This document shows positions 21,564 through 34,900 of a DNA stretch of 64,000 nt, in pieces. The number at the start of each line of letters is the position of its first letter. The first letter of the stretch is position 1. The position numbers and the translations under genes were made by a program. Source of the stretch: Ianthella basta (Eukaryota; Porifera; Demospongiae; Verongiida; Ianthellidae); the NCBI GenBank assembly GCA_964019415.1, contig OZ025870.1, positions 4,206,908 through 4,270,907 on the forward strand. The letters are read 5' to 3'. The notes under the pieces are model-generated. The model was not told where the DNA came from and searched no databases. It saw nothing but the letters and a program-made list of their open reading frames with translations.

Positions 21564-22854
21564 TGCACATACAATGGATCATGCAGATTGATATGGCTTT
21601 CCGTCACAGCAAGTTGTCAGTCCTTCAGCAAAATCTCATTAGAATCCTACTTGTGTCAGTAATTGAACTCTGGCACTTAATGAGTGCTCACCTAACAGCA
21701 AGATCTGGTCGGGCCATGGCCTGGACAGCCAAGGCAGCTCCTCTAGGCATTGAATGTACAGTAACCCTGTGAAGGTCTTTCTCAACCACAAAGGTGTTGC
21801 AGTATACTTATTCATACAATTGGTCTATAGATAATATATTGCTAATACTGTAGGAATGAAATTTTGTGGGAATAAGCTTCATATTATGGATGTTGCTGTC
21901 ACTAGCTAAGAATTGAAATAGTTACTACTATTAAGAATTTATTGAAGTACAGTTAACTGCTACAACTCACCTAGATTGTGATATCAGTTGATCCTGTCAA
22001 TAGCCGTGTTCATTTTCGTCACTACACACATGGACTGATCCCCTGTTGTCACCAGTCATTTATGTGTAGTACATCACAACATGGCTTCTCACTGACATTA
22101 TAGTGAGATCCATTCCGTCTTGTGGTTGGTCCTCTTTATGGAGGCTGAATCATTCACTAGCTTTGTGACTTTACGTTTGTGCAAAATTGAAAGTTGTCAT
22201 TGAAAACATTATAAATAAGGACATTAACCTAACAGAGACAGATGTTGCAGTATTAATTGCAACCTTGCTAGGATTACCATTGTTTAATGTGTAAGTTGTT
22301 GTCTAATGTAACATTACTCACCCAATGAGTCTCATTGCCATAAGATATGGTCCTCTGACAACCTGTTAGATCAGTTATGTTTAGGTTTGGACTGACCCTT
22401 TCCCTACCATTCCACTCTCTTACCTTGTCCCTCTCCCTCCTCCCCCCTTCCCCTTCCTTCTTCTTGCAGTCGGTTGCAGATAGACTGTACTTGTTAATGG
22501 TCTCCCTTTAGTGGCCATGTTTCACCTCTCTCCCTTTCCCCCTTCCTCCCTTCTCCCCTCCCCTAGTTATTAACGTAACCCTGTGTTGCCTGTACGTACT
22601 GACATGCGTACAATCAACAGCATCACGGAGGCTGTGGATTTCATATAATATTTATTATTATATAAAGAAACAGGTGTGTATGAGTGTGTGTGAGAGTGCA
22701 TAATACTATGTGTTTGAGCATGTGCACCCTTGTGTGTGTCTGTGTCCTGAATTTTCTGAAAGAAAGAGATCAAGCTACTATCAACTCAGCATGCTTAATA
22801 GCTTTCACGTTAACATGATATATACTGTTCATCCTCCCTCCCCTCCCCCTTCAG
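21564..22854. other. Intergenic stretch left of the ALDH3 fragment
   Basis: No supported gene. Pyrimidine-rich stretches lie at 22390-22465 and 22525-22565. Confidence 0.4.
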
Positions 22855-23444
22855 AGAGAAGCCCCTTGCTCTGTACCTGTTCACTGAGAGAACAAGAAAC
22901 ATGTCTTCCTTCCCACTTTGCCTCGTCGCAGAGAACAAGAAACATGTCTCCACATTCACCTCATCTGGAGCACTTGTTGTCAACGACACTGTTCTGCATG
23001 TTGGAGGTGAGTAGCTTGGACAAAGTGTGAGTGAACAGCATAGCAGCTGTAAGTGTAAAAGTGTGATGTGTCATGACATGTACAGTAAGACGTTTGCGAT
23101 CTAGTCTCTTAACAACCTTAATTCCTCTGCTAATTCATTTCTCCTCCTCGGATCATGCCAGTCCCCTCATCCTCTTTTCATTTCCTTCTCCCCCTCTCCC
23201 ATCATCTCTCCCTCCTCCTCATCTTCCCCTCTCCCTTCTCTTCCCCCTTCCACTTTTCTTTTCCGTGCTGTGAACATCCTCCCCGTTGGAGGTGTCTGTC
23301 ACAGTGGCACCGGCACTGGCTGTTACCATGGCAAACACTCGAGCTTGTTTGATGCCTTCTCTCACATGATTGTACAGAAATTAAGGCTTGTCTGGAGACA
23401 AAGAGTGCTTTCAAGTTTGCAGCAGCGTAAGTGTGTGTATGTGT

Positions 23445-23542
<98 letters not shown>

Positions 23543-23758
23543 ACGTGTGTGTGTGTGTGTGTGTGCATTGCGTATTTACATTAAGTACATGTGTGCACAT
23601 GCCCTATTCAATCTTGCAGGTCCCACTATCCTCCCTATACTGAGGGAAACTTTATGGTCCTGCATTTCTTTTTGCTGACTCCGAGACAGTTTTATTTGAA
23701 GGAGATCTTCAGGATCAAAGTGGTTGTTCTGATACTGGGCTACCTTGCCATGGTGTGC

Positions 23759-23796
<38 letters not shown>

Positions 23797-23812
23797 TGTG
23801 CACGATAAGTAA
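22855..23812 (+). pseudogene. ALDH3-like (fatty aldehyde dehydrogenase) 3' gene fragment
   Basis: Three plus-strand exon remnants encode the end of a class 3 aldehyde dehydrogenase: 22855-23006 (KPLALYLF, SSGALVVNDTVLH), about 23266-23426 (LPVGGVCHSG, YHGKHSSLFDAFSH) and 23620-23812 (YPPYTEGNF, then a hydrophobic tail VVVLILGYLAMV like the membrane anchor of ALDH3A2). The first exon has an inserted 45-bp stretch made by a local duplication of 'gagaacaagaaacatgtct' (22888 and 22931). The second lacks any AG acceptor upstream. The join to the third is out of phase. The catalytic domain is absent. It is therefore almost surely non-functional. Confidence 0.7.
23431..23565. repeat. GT microsatellite in the ALDH3-like fragment
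   Basis: About 130 bp of (GT)n directly after the donor of the middle ALDH3-like exon; a second (GT)n run at 23755-23800 overlaps the 3' end of the last exon and extends its frame into CVCV repeats. Confidence 0.95.
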
Positions 23813-25636
23813 ATGATGTGAGGAATTTGGTGTGGGGAGGAGCTTGTATACTGCCCGTCACACTGATCTTGCTAGTTGTGGTCACTGTATGGTGTGTTGT
23901 GTGTTCATGTGCATCTTTACATAATTGTGCCTGTTTCTATGTCTGTATATAGTTCTTCAAAGTGTGGCCTTGAGGAGGAGAACGCTATGCATGGGCGCAG
24001 TTTAGCCGAACACTTTGTGCATAATCACAGCACTTAACTTTGTACCCACTACATATCTAATATATGTTTTAAAGATTACGTATTTCTTCAGCTAGGTTGT
24101 AATCTCTGTTGTTGTACTTTTGATCTGCGATTGCATGTGGTACATTTGAGCTGGAGATTGACAATGTACAAGTATTGATCTCATGCTCTTAGCTATATAA
24201 CATTGAGAACTAATTGGGTGCATGAGTATATAAGTAGTGAACACAGCATTACTTTCTACTTCAGCGTCAAACTAGAATTAAAGCATAAACAAAATGTTAA
24301 TACATTTGGTGCGTGATGCTTTATAGGGAGTTCCTGCATATGTACAGAAGAGGAGAAATCTGCTGTCATACCATGGAATTGCATACAGATGAGCATGATA
24401 TGTATATATGTAGCCTCGTTCTCAGGCTGTCTTAATTAGTGCGGGGGCATGCAGAAAAGACGGCTATGAACCTCTGTTTGCACATGCATGAAGATTTTCC
24501 AGCAAAAAACCTAGCTTGTAAGAGCTTCAGCTCTAGTTATTTGCCTGCCTTGCCTTAGAGAAGACGTAGGGCAAGGCTGTCGCAAAGAATGCAGCTTATG
24601 GAAGCTTCCTCGCTGCGGATATTCATTTGCACTCGTATATTTAGCAGCTAGCAGGCTGGGACAAAATGGCTCAGCTTACAATAGCTGAGTAATACAATTT
24701 TGGAGTGTGACCGAGAGTCAGACAGCCTCACGTGTATGCAATAGTCGATGCACAGCCTTGCCACTAGCCGTGTTAGATCCAGACGACGTTAGCGAGACTG
24801 CTTTCCTCCCCGTCAGTCCCATGCACAGTGTTTGAAAATCACTGGCACAGCAAAATCAAAGTATATATTTTAGTGAACTGACTAACTTTGGTAATTTTCT
24901 ACCCAAACTGGACCAATTCCAACTGTTCTCAGCGTTTCACAGCCAGTAATTCATGGTTCACCTACTCTTCTTCACATAGATTTACTGAAACATAGACAAT
25001 GTCTCCCCCAGTTATTGGGGTAGGGGGTCATTGGAACAGTGGTGCCCAGGCCGTCCTTTCCGTCCACTCACTAGTTAACATGCACAGATGGTCTGAGAAA
25101 GAGGCTAGCATGATAAGCCGCAGGGAGAAATGCACGGTGGATCTCCATGCACTGAAATAACACGATGCATTGGCGTTGCTTTTCTTTATCACCTCCTGAA
25201 CATACATACATGCATGCATCCTACTTTTGTTGGTCATGTGACTGGCATACCATGATGGGCACAAGGATGATGGAAGACTCCTATATAAGTATAACTCACC
25301 TGAACATGGGTATCTGCAGTTATCAAGTTACAGAAAGTAGTCTGCAAGGAAGAGGGATGCAGGACAGGTGTTTGCAGGTCACACACAATGAGGTCATGCA
25401 TAGATGAGTGTTTTGGTATTATCCTTCATTATTGATCATGCAGTTCTGATCACAAACTCAGTGAAGGAAGAGAAACTTGACCTAGCCTCATTCAAGTATA
25501 ACACTTCGTTCCCATGGCTTGAAAAGTGGAAATGACTACTGTTCTCAATGTGAGATGTATACAGCTAGATGCTTTCTACCAACTGGTTACTGCTTTGTTC
25601 TCACCAGTAGAATTATATATACAAGACACACACACA
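23813..25636. other. Intergenic stretch between the ALDH3 fragment and the NLR 3' end
   Basis: No supported gene. A polyadenylation-type signal for the NLR gene could not be pinned down. 'agcctcgttctcaggctgtct' near 24413 and 'agacagcctcac' near 24721 form a loose inverted pair of possible element ends. Confidence 0.35.
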
Positions 25637-28600
25637 TCATATGAATGGTAAAGGGAGAAGTGTGGCCTGTAATGACTCACTATATCCTGCTCTCACAACC
25701 AATCGGAGCTTTGATTTGGCTTCCCGCACTTCCTCCACCATCACGGGGAGAACAGCAGGGAATTGTCTTGGTACTACAAGCTCCACATCTTTCAGGGATG
25801 CATTGGTTATGAGCCCTTTGAGGATGGCTACAGTGATGTTGGTCCAGCTCAATTCAACGCAGTCAATCCTGATTGTTTTCAAAGAAGTATTCTCTCTGAC
25901 TGCCTTTTCTACTGATTGAAGAATCTCAGGATCGGAAACATCGTCTGTCTTCTCCCTGGAGTCCTTCTGCCCCATCTGCAGTGGGACAAAATGCAGGAGA
26001 AAATTAAAAAACAACAGTTTTAGAGTACGTGCAATGACATTCATGATCATCAAAGGTATCAATGAAGAATGAGAAGTTCAGATGACATGAATGATATTGC
26101 CTACTGATGTAAGCTGACAAGTTTCATGTGTGGTCCTAGCTAATGCATATTTGGATGGCGGTACATATATAATGCATGGCAACCAGTAAAACACTACTGC
26201 AACCTCACAAAATTCACATTGCAGACTCCTTGGCACACTATGCTCAAATTCCCATGATGCACTTGCTTAATAAAGAAAGACATTACGCTCTCATTCCATA
26301 GCCAAGTGGAGACCCACTGCAATGAATTCCCTTGTTTAATAAGCTCAATACACTATTTGAAGTTACAAGCGTGATGGCAAAAGAGTTACAGAATTTTGTC
26401 ATCCTAGCACGAGAGAGATTCAATTACAATTTTGGTGCAATAAAATCTATTTTGGGTTGACAATTTAGCTCCTTCTGCGTGAAAACTCTCACCATACTGA
26501 CGGATGAGATTATGAGCTCTTCCAATGTGTTTAGGCTCTGTACACTTTTGCAGATGGCTGCAATGTGGAGGGGTGACAGGCCCACACAGTAGCTCATCTC
26601 AACCCTCCGTAGTTGACTATCCTTCATGAAATCGGCAAACATCATCACTGCTTCATCAATTCCATCTGCAGCAAAATTAGAGAATAAGGGCATAAATATT
26701 CTATGTGTACATGTGAGCAGATGTAAGAAACAATACATTTCATGCAATTTCATACTCATTTTGAGTTAGTGATATACTGCATTAAAGCAGAGTGGTTGAG
26801 GCATACATATCTGCATATCTGTTACATTTGGTTGTGCTACTCCTGCTCAAATTCCCAAGATGCACTTGCTTAATAAAGAAAGACATTACGTTTGGTGTGA
26901 TACTGGGACATGACATTTAGGCCTGGGCCTTATGGAGCTGACCTATGTACGGCCTATTTCAACCTATACTAGCAAGTGCATACTAGTGGGATGAGTACGG
27001 AAGCAGCAATATATATTTTCAAGTACGGAAGCCCACCAAAGGCTTCCTTGTTCTGGCTTGTCAATGACGTGCTGTGTGCCGTTGTTTCAATGCCGCTAGT
27101 TGGATGATGGTATCTTGTAGGTAGCTCTCAGTCTGCTGTACTCTAGCATAGGATGCACTGATTAGTGAGACACCAGTATATATAATACTTTATAACTATA
27201 CAGCAGCTCAGCAAGCAGAGTTCGTGCTGGAGTAGCAATGTGGAGAACATGAAGGGAAGACATTGAACACATACACACACAAATGGGCCCTGATAATGGA
27301 ATTCTGGTAAAGGATAACTAGTTATAAGGACAACAGCAAGTGTCATAACAGAGAGAATGTCCATGCCCATGTATACTTGGTCTTGCAACACAAGGACAAT
27401 GATGCATGCAAGCTGCAGGAGAAGTTTGCGAACAGACAAATCTGGCTCTACGGAAATAATTTTATATTATATATAGTTTAGCATTCGGAAAAGTCTAGGG
27501 TTTGGTAGTAGTAATTTTAGCAATTTCAAGGTTTTGAAATGTGAAAAAGGTTTGCCAGTGCAAACCTTTATAGGTACAATGTTATTGATTTTTGCTATTC
27601 GCTAAATTCACAAAATTAGTGCCTGTAGTAATTAAGGTTATTAGCTTTAAGTACAATGGCTTACACTTTTTATGGCATGCATGCTTTTCCAGAGAGTTTG
27701 ACTCCAGTAAGACATGATGGTGATGCAGATACACATACACATGCATGCACAAATGCAGACATACCGAAGACACACCACTTTAGTGTCATTTCCTCCAAGG
27801 GCCTGATGCAAGTCATCACATGGAGGAAGGCAACTGTGACTGGGGGAAGGACATTCCAGTTGTCAGTTCCTTTCACTGTCAGCTTTTGAAGTTTGGTACA
27901 CTTTGCTAGTTCATCTTTAATGGCTGGTGGGAGAAGTTTGACCTGTATAACGAAGAAGAGTTAACACATGTATACAGGCCATAGCTATGCCAGTAGAAAA
28001 GGTCAGAAACAAGGAGAATGGAGCAGTTACTCAGTGTTCCTTGCCATTACATGCATATATGAGAACAATGCCTACATGTTGTTGTATCTAAGTGCATTCA
28101 AACACCACCAGCACAAACTGCTAAAGGTCAGGGAAACTGAGCACCAGCAGCAACAATTGATGCAAGTTGGCCTGGAGCGGGATGCAGCAACAGCATGCAA
28201 TCTGCACATGGGCACTAACATGATTCACAGTTGTGCCCATGTTCATTTTGTGTTCACCAGATGTATCATTCCCATGCATAGTGCTAATTGGGTCTTAAAC
28301 CTTCTTGCTGAGCATAATGAACTGGAACTAACAGTACATGCAGTAATACAGAATGTAAGGCAAAATTAATGTAGCTGCAGTTTGGCCCTACCACTATCAT
28401 CCATCATGTAACTACGTAACAGTAGGTCATCAGTATAGCACCCACAGGTCAACTTGAGGGTTGCAGACCTTGCAACAACCATGACAAAAGAGCAGGTTAG
28501 ACAGGGCTAAATGACTTGATCATTAGTATCAAAATTCACTGTGTCACTTAAAATCAATACACTGTACTCTTGTGTGCTGATCTAGCAGTTTACTCTTAAT

Positions 28601-28985
28601 ACCGGCTTAGTTTACTGGTAAGTGTAAGGTCCACCTGCTGTATAAATACTTGTTGTTAATAGCTACATAATTATAAATATAGAAAGGTGTTTGGTTAAAT
28701 TATACTGTATTCTGTGTACGCACTGGTAGATAACTTATCTCACATTACTTGATGTAAACATCCGGGATCTGTCAGACATCAACACTTTTAACTCCTGGAG
28801 GTCGGTGCAGTGACTCAACTGTGGCAGTAAGAATGTCACTATTAACTGAGACAGGCTTGTTGCAGGGTCTTCAGAAGTATATTCTGGTTGAGATGGATTG
28901 AGTTCAACACCAAGCCGTAATTTCTTCAGGGTTCCGCCATTCAGTATTGCCAGAACAGGGAAGATTAGCTCATAGAAAATTTTAG
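25637..28985 (-). CDS. NLR exons 6-9: leucine-rich repeats and C-terminus
   Basis: Exons 28744-28985, 27765-27942, 26493-26665 and 25637-25975, phases 1-0, 0-1, 1-0, 0-stop. LRR cores: GGTLKKLRLGVELNPS, CTDLQELKVLMSD, CTKLQKLTVKGTD, IRPLEEMTLKWCV, DSQLRRVEMSYCVGLSP, LNTLEELIISSVSM, NTSLKTIRIDCVELSW, NASLKDVELVVP. The last exon ends in a short tail LLPLPFI before TGA. Confidence 0.82.
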
Positions 28986-31900
28986 CTGTATAGGGGGAGA
29001 AAAGCATTACAATTAGCAGTGAGTTATTGAAATAGATTATACGTCAGTTTTGTGTCGGCACAAACATTTAATGAACTAGCTGATTACCTACCCTTCGGGT
29101 GGGTTCCCAACCTTTCGTTCAAAATTTTGAGGGACTAACAAATCAAAACTGTCAGTTTTATTGGGAGTATTCTGTAGAGACACTCCACAAAACTCTGCGC
29201 AAAGAGAAGTTCTTAGGCGGCATTTACATTAGAACGTTTAGTAATGTCCATTTTCGAATCATTCTTGTACTGCATCGTTTACGTGTGTTTGCACACATCG
29301 CTTTCGTACACTGAAAATGGGTATGCTCAGAAAAGATGTGATAATTACGAGCACATGACAATCGTGTGACTGTAGACCACATGAAACAACATGTACATTG
29401 GCAAGAGCGTTGTCGTTTTAGCCACACGAATGTCTTTGCTGTTTATACAAAGAAATTGTGGCAACGTTTTTGCAAGTATCCACCTTCAACAGCGGATTTG
29501 GAGGTGATCGTTTTTCTCTAGTGTTTTCATTGTTTGTGTGTTAACAGTAAGTCAAAACGGTGTCGATTTGCACCATTTTTGGTCAAAAACGTTCTAGTGT
29601 AAATGTCACCTTTTGCTAATCCATTTGTCTAAAGAAGTCTAACGGTGATTGCATTGACCACCTTCAGTCTCTCCCTGAATTGCCAAGATATGATCTTCAA
29701 TGTTTGGTGAAGATTGGCAGAAAACTAAAGGAGGAGTTCGCGAACAACCAAACTGCGATCTTTACCTTATCTCTTAGATATGGCTGCGAAAGTAAAAGAT
29801 GCAGTACCTCCAATGGAACAACTTTTATCCCAAATTCGGCTCAGCCAAGACACTCTCACAATGCCTATTCCTACCACATTGGTGACAATTAATCTTCCAA
29901 AACTGAAGGAGCAATTTGGTAGCATTAACATATTACAAGCAAGCGCGGCCTTTGGCCACACTCGCTCGGCGTCGCATTGCTGAGAGGACAACGCAGGCCA
30001 TCCATCACCATTTAGGTGATTGCAGGCGGGTGACACTGCTCAGGTATAGTGCTGATCTTGTTTGCACTGACGTTGGCCACTGTCATACACTTGCATGCAC
30101 ATACACATATAGCTAGCTACACTTACACCATGTTAAAAGAATTGCTTGGTCATGTATTTCCTTAGCCAATAAGGCACTGGCGAAGCCAAGCAAGCTCTCT
30201 GCCCAATAGCTTCCTTCGCCATAGAGAAAGGGCTTTCAGCAGCCCGGAGCGCTGACAGCTAAAGTACCCAAATAACAAAACAAAAATGCCGACGTACCGA
30301 TAGCCAGAGCAGTTCCCTCGCACCAGACAATAACAGTAAACTTCTGTGCAAGTGTGCGTCGTGCCTGGGAGACCCAAACTGAGGAGCGCGGAGTGTCTTA
30401 GCCTCTAAAAAATGGCTGGCTGTGAGGCACCTGCACACTGCCAGAGCGGCCATGTTTGCAGTTACATCATTGCGTCATCCAATCAAATGTCCGTTTTTAG
30501 TGCCACGCACAAGCGAACGAACGCGCAGACTGGAAAAGATTAAATATATTAAGGATAATAACATTTACACTATGATGCAACAAATTGCTGTAATCTGATT
30601 GGTTCAGTGGAGGTGTTCTAAATTGCTTATACCCTACTCAAATTCAAGTTATACCACTGCTGATTCAACTTATACCACCTCTGGTAGCTTCTAGTGCTTG
30701 AAGGCAAACTTTTGACAACATAGCTGCGACAGGTTTGGAGCGAAATTAACTTTAGCACTGTTCTGAGGTACTTCACGGCAACTGGGCTTTGTAGGGTTGT
30801 TGCCAGGGAGTTTACACTGCCATTTGACTACTCAGCTATCTTTTTGTCGTCATTTCTCAGTAGAACTGGCCAGCGCAGTCCTTCCCTGTATTGACACTAG
30901 TTGCTGTCATAGTCTAACAACTTAGACCAAGAACCGTTGGTGTCTACAAGATTTAGAACACCTTGGAAACCAATATAGTGGTGCTTTGTGTGCTGGCCTC
31001 TATAGTAATCGGTTTCCTATGGTGTTCTAAATCCCACAGACACCTCAGATGTCAGTCTAACCCATATTTATAGGGTACAATTGTGAAATGGACTAATAGG
31101 GGAGATCTCTGTATGTTTAGAAGGAAGCTCATGTGAAATGTAACAATTTATGTACAGCAAAGGGAATCAAACGCAATGACAGCTAACTAGTTTTGATGGA
31201 CCACCTACATGAATGTGAGTTATGTCCTAGTATTTAAACAATGCATGCTTGCCCATGGATGAGAAGCAGTTTGGCTCAAGAACAGAAGCTTACGATGCCA
31301 AACCAAAGCCAGTTTTTCCACACCACATCTCTTTGAAATGCCCTCCACGATTCCCTTGAATAGGGAGTCACTGCACCGTGTACTTGCATGTGACATTTTT
31401 ACTGTCATCTCTTTCAGGCTAGGATGCTGTGCCACTGATGATGAAATGACTGAGGAGGTTGAGTCCTGCAATGGAAGAAGAGAGATCTAGTTAGTAATCA
31501 CAATGTTATAATGCAACTTAGGCATTCTGTATATATGATAGTCTCACGCTACTACTCACTTTCTCATCTGACAAGTGGACAGACTTCAGTTTCAGTGCTA
31601 TCAGGTTGTGCAAGGCCTGTACAATGGCTACCAAATCTTGCGAAGACAAGGTGACATGTTTGAGGTTCAGTGACTTTAACTTCTTACAGGCCTCAAGGGA
31701 CTTAATCAAATGTTGATGGTAGTCTGAGAGTACAATAAGAACAAATTAACCAGAGCAGAATTGGCTAGCTACGGAATGCATTTAAATACAGAGCAAAATT
31801 TAATTTAGAGCTAATGTTGCATTAGAAACAGAACGAAGTGACATACACACACAATAATAAGTTTTCACCAACTGCTAACTGTTTACCAACATAGACTTAG

Positions 31901-34900
31901 CTACTGTTAAGGCCACATTTTGCACAATATGATATTTTAATACTTGAAAGATGTTGTTTGAGTATAACCCAACCAACCTGAGGCTGGATCTCCTTCAATC
32001 GCAAGTGTCAGCTCTTCCAATGACCCCATGTGCTGGGTTATCACATCCTATGCAAAAAGTAAGTATTCAGTATAGTCTTGAGCAGACCACTTCAGGCCTC
32101 CATTTTGTATGACTGCCAATTACACAATATAAAATGGCTGGAAATGGGTCAGACTACACTCAGTGTGAACTACAAAGTTCAGATGGCACAATGTACACAA
32201 ATGCTACCCTCAGTCTGAAAAAGGTTTGTCTACTGGTGGGTGAACATATTTGTGTGGTTTACAGAATACAAAGTTTAATACCTTTAAGGTAGCAATCAAA
32301 TCCATTGTCTTCACTTCATCCTGGGTGTCACTCAGATCCTTGTTGCTACTAAATTGCTCAACATCTTTGCATTTCACCTCAAATGTGAAACTCTGGAGTT
32401 GCTTCAGTTTCAGCAGAAACTGTCTGATGGTCTGCAGATCTGTGTGCAAGATGTGTATATAATAGAGGCATTCAGAAGCATGATCATGTGCATGCATCTA
32501 TCGCGTATGTTAGAGAATGTGAATTCCAATTAACACAATGGTCATGCTTATCTAGGCATAGATTCCCTGTACATGACAGCTGCACTTTGCCGATACTTGA
32601 AGTTATAATAATCTTGTCGTGATATTGCTGCCACATGGCAAGGGCTGACTCTGAGAAAGGGCTGTGACTGCCCTGTAGAGGAGGAGGGAGGGTCTGGTCA
32701 GCCAGCTTAGAATGGCCAACAGCAGCGGCCAAGTAGGCAGAAGGTGCAAGCTGAACTGCACTGTGGATGCCCAGTCCACCAGTTCTGATTGGAAGTGAAG
32801 CTTAGATCCAGATTGAATCCTCCTCAAGGCAAACATTTGTGATGTCAGTCAAAAGAGATGATGTGACTTGTCTCTCTTATGTGAATGTAGCTGTTATGTA
32901 CCTTGTACTTACCTTTTGCTTTGCTGTATGTTTATGCATGATTTAAGTGTTATTGTCTGATTGTATGGTTGCCACGGTTTTGGCTGGCATGGTTCTGTTA
33001 TGGTCTAATATGACGTTAGTGCTTGCCTCGCATGGTTATATCTTTTGGTGCTCACGTGTACTGTTTCAGTTGATTTTCTCATTACAGATGGACAGTGTGT
33101 TGCTGTGTGCATAGGTTGACTTTTGCAGTGTTCAGTGCTCTTGTTTCATTGAGTCATTTGATGTTCATTGGTTGTTCGTCAGTGCGATAATTTAGCAACT
33201 CAGTGGACACTACTGTAGCTCAAATGATTTCACTATTGCTCTTGTATCTTCATCAGGGCAGTGCATGCCTTTGCAGAAGAACAAGGTAAGGCAGGACAGA
33301 TGACCGACCAAGGATATAGCTTTATACAATCAAGACTGTGGTTCAGTCAACTCTGTTAGTGAATCACGTTAAATTATTTGACCTAGCTAACAGAGCTGAG
33401 GACACACAGAAGTGAACAGTGTTAGTTACAAATTCATACAGTATGTTTCTCATCACTGAGTGTTTGATACAGTTTCTTAGACTAGGCTTTTGTGTATCGA
33501 TTCAATGTAACATTTCATTGTGGTGATTGCACTTGCATTTACTGTAAAACCAGTTCTTAACCCATTACACGAGGAATATGAAACTTGTGCACTGCTCCCA
33601 GATGTGAAACTAAAATAGCGGCTCACAAGAAGATTTCTGCCCACAGCTTTTGGCAGTTATTGACCATTCCTGTAGATGAACAGAGAAGACAAGGAGTGTG
33701 ATAAAGAATGGTTCACAGTCCCTCTTGAGTCTTTTCTGGACCCTGTGCACAGGCCATGGCTCCCTGCAGGCAAGACAGTGACATAGCTATGGTACATTTG
33801 CACACTCTAAGCCTTTCTCAACAGACTGTAAGCATCACTTTCAAAGTCAACTTCGAGGGTGTGTTCATTACAATACAGGGAGCTTGACATGTTTAAGTCC
33901 ACAAAGAACTCCTGGAATTCATCATGCCATTTACAGCATATTCATACCATATAAATACCATTATTCAAATGTGAAGCACTGACAGTGTCGGAAGTACTTG
34001 GTGTTCTGATTCACTCTGCTATTCCTCAATGTTGGAACCACGCATTCCATAAATGTAAACACCAGATTGATGAATTGTGGGATTCTTGCAACACGTATAC
34101 GCTGATCAATCACTTAGCATATCCGCTCATTTTCACAGGAGGGTCATTACAGTGGCACACTTTCTGTACTTCCATCAGTGTTGCCAAAGACTGGCTTATT
34201 GAGGCCATTTAAATTGTCTATACCTGTTTCTCCAAAGTTGTGACTGAATTCAGTTACTGCTAGTTGATCTGATTGGTCCCCTACTATTGTTAAGCCAGTT
34301 TCATGTACGTGATCTCTGACCCATATCTCCTGTGATTATTGCAATCTGATCGTCGGAATTAGCAAGCATAGGGAATTCACTGTCTAGGCCAAGTTCTTGG
34401 TTCAGTTTCTAGGCCAACTTGTTCATCCTAGTACTGTCACTAGTTTTGTGAAGTTTGGTGGAGATACCCTTGCTACTTTTTGAGTTCTGTCGATTTGAAC
34501 TAATTCACACCTGAGCATGGACCAGAAGGAGTGCTGTTTCTGCCAAAGGACTTTCAAGAAGGTTGGAGCCCACTATAAGAGCTGTCCAGAAAGGAAGGGA
34601 CTAGCTTTCCAGCATCTCCTGACAGAGAAAACTATCAGTAGCAGGCACAAGACAAAGAAAACTGCCTGCCCTAAATGTGGCAAGTTCTTCTTAAGATTAG
34701 ACACACATCTGAAGACCATTGCTTCCTGCAAAGACCGTGTCCAGTCAGTCCCATCACATACATCACTTACTGTACCACCCTACCGATCACCAGTCACCAG
34801 TGTTGTTGTACCACCCACCCACTCTCACGAATCAAGTGTTGTTGTATCACCCACCCACTCTCACGAATCAAGTGTTGTTGTATCACCCACCCACTCTCAC

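Noticed and set aside
27000..27060. Fifth Helitron-type end near 27000
   Set aside because: A related hairpin (gaagcccaccaaaggcttcc) is present, but the nearest CTAG is about 40 bases away rather than 6-12, so the terminus rule is not met.
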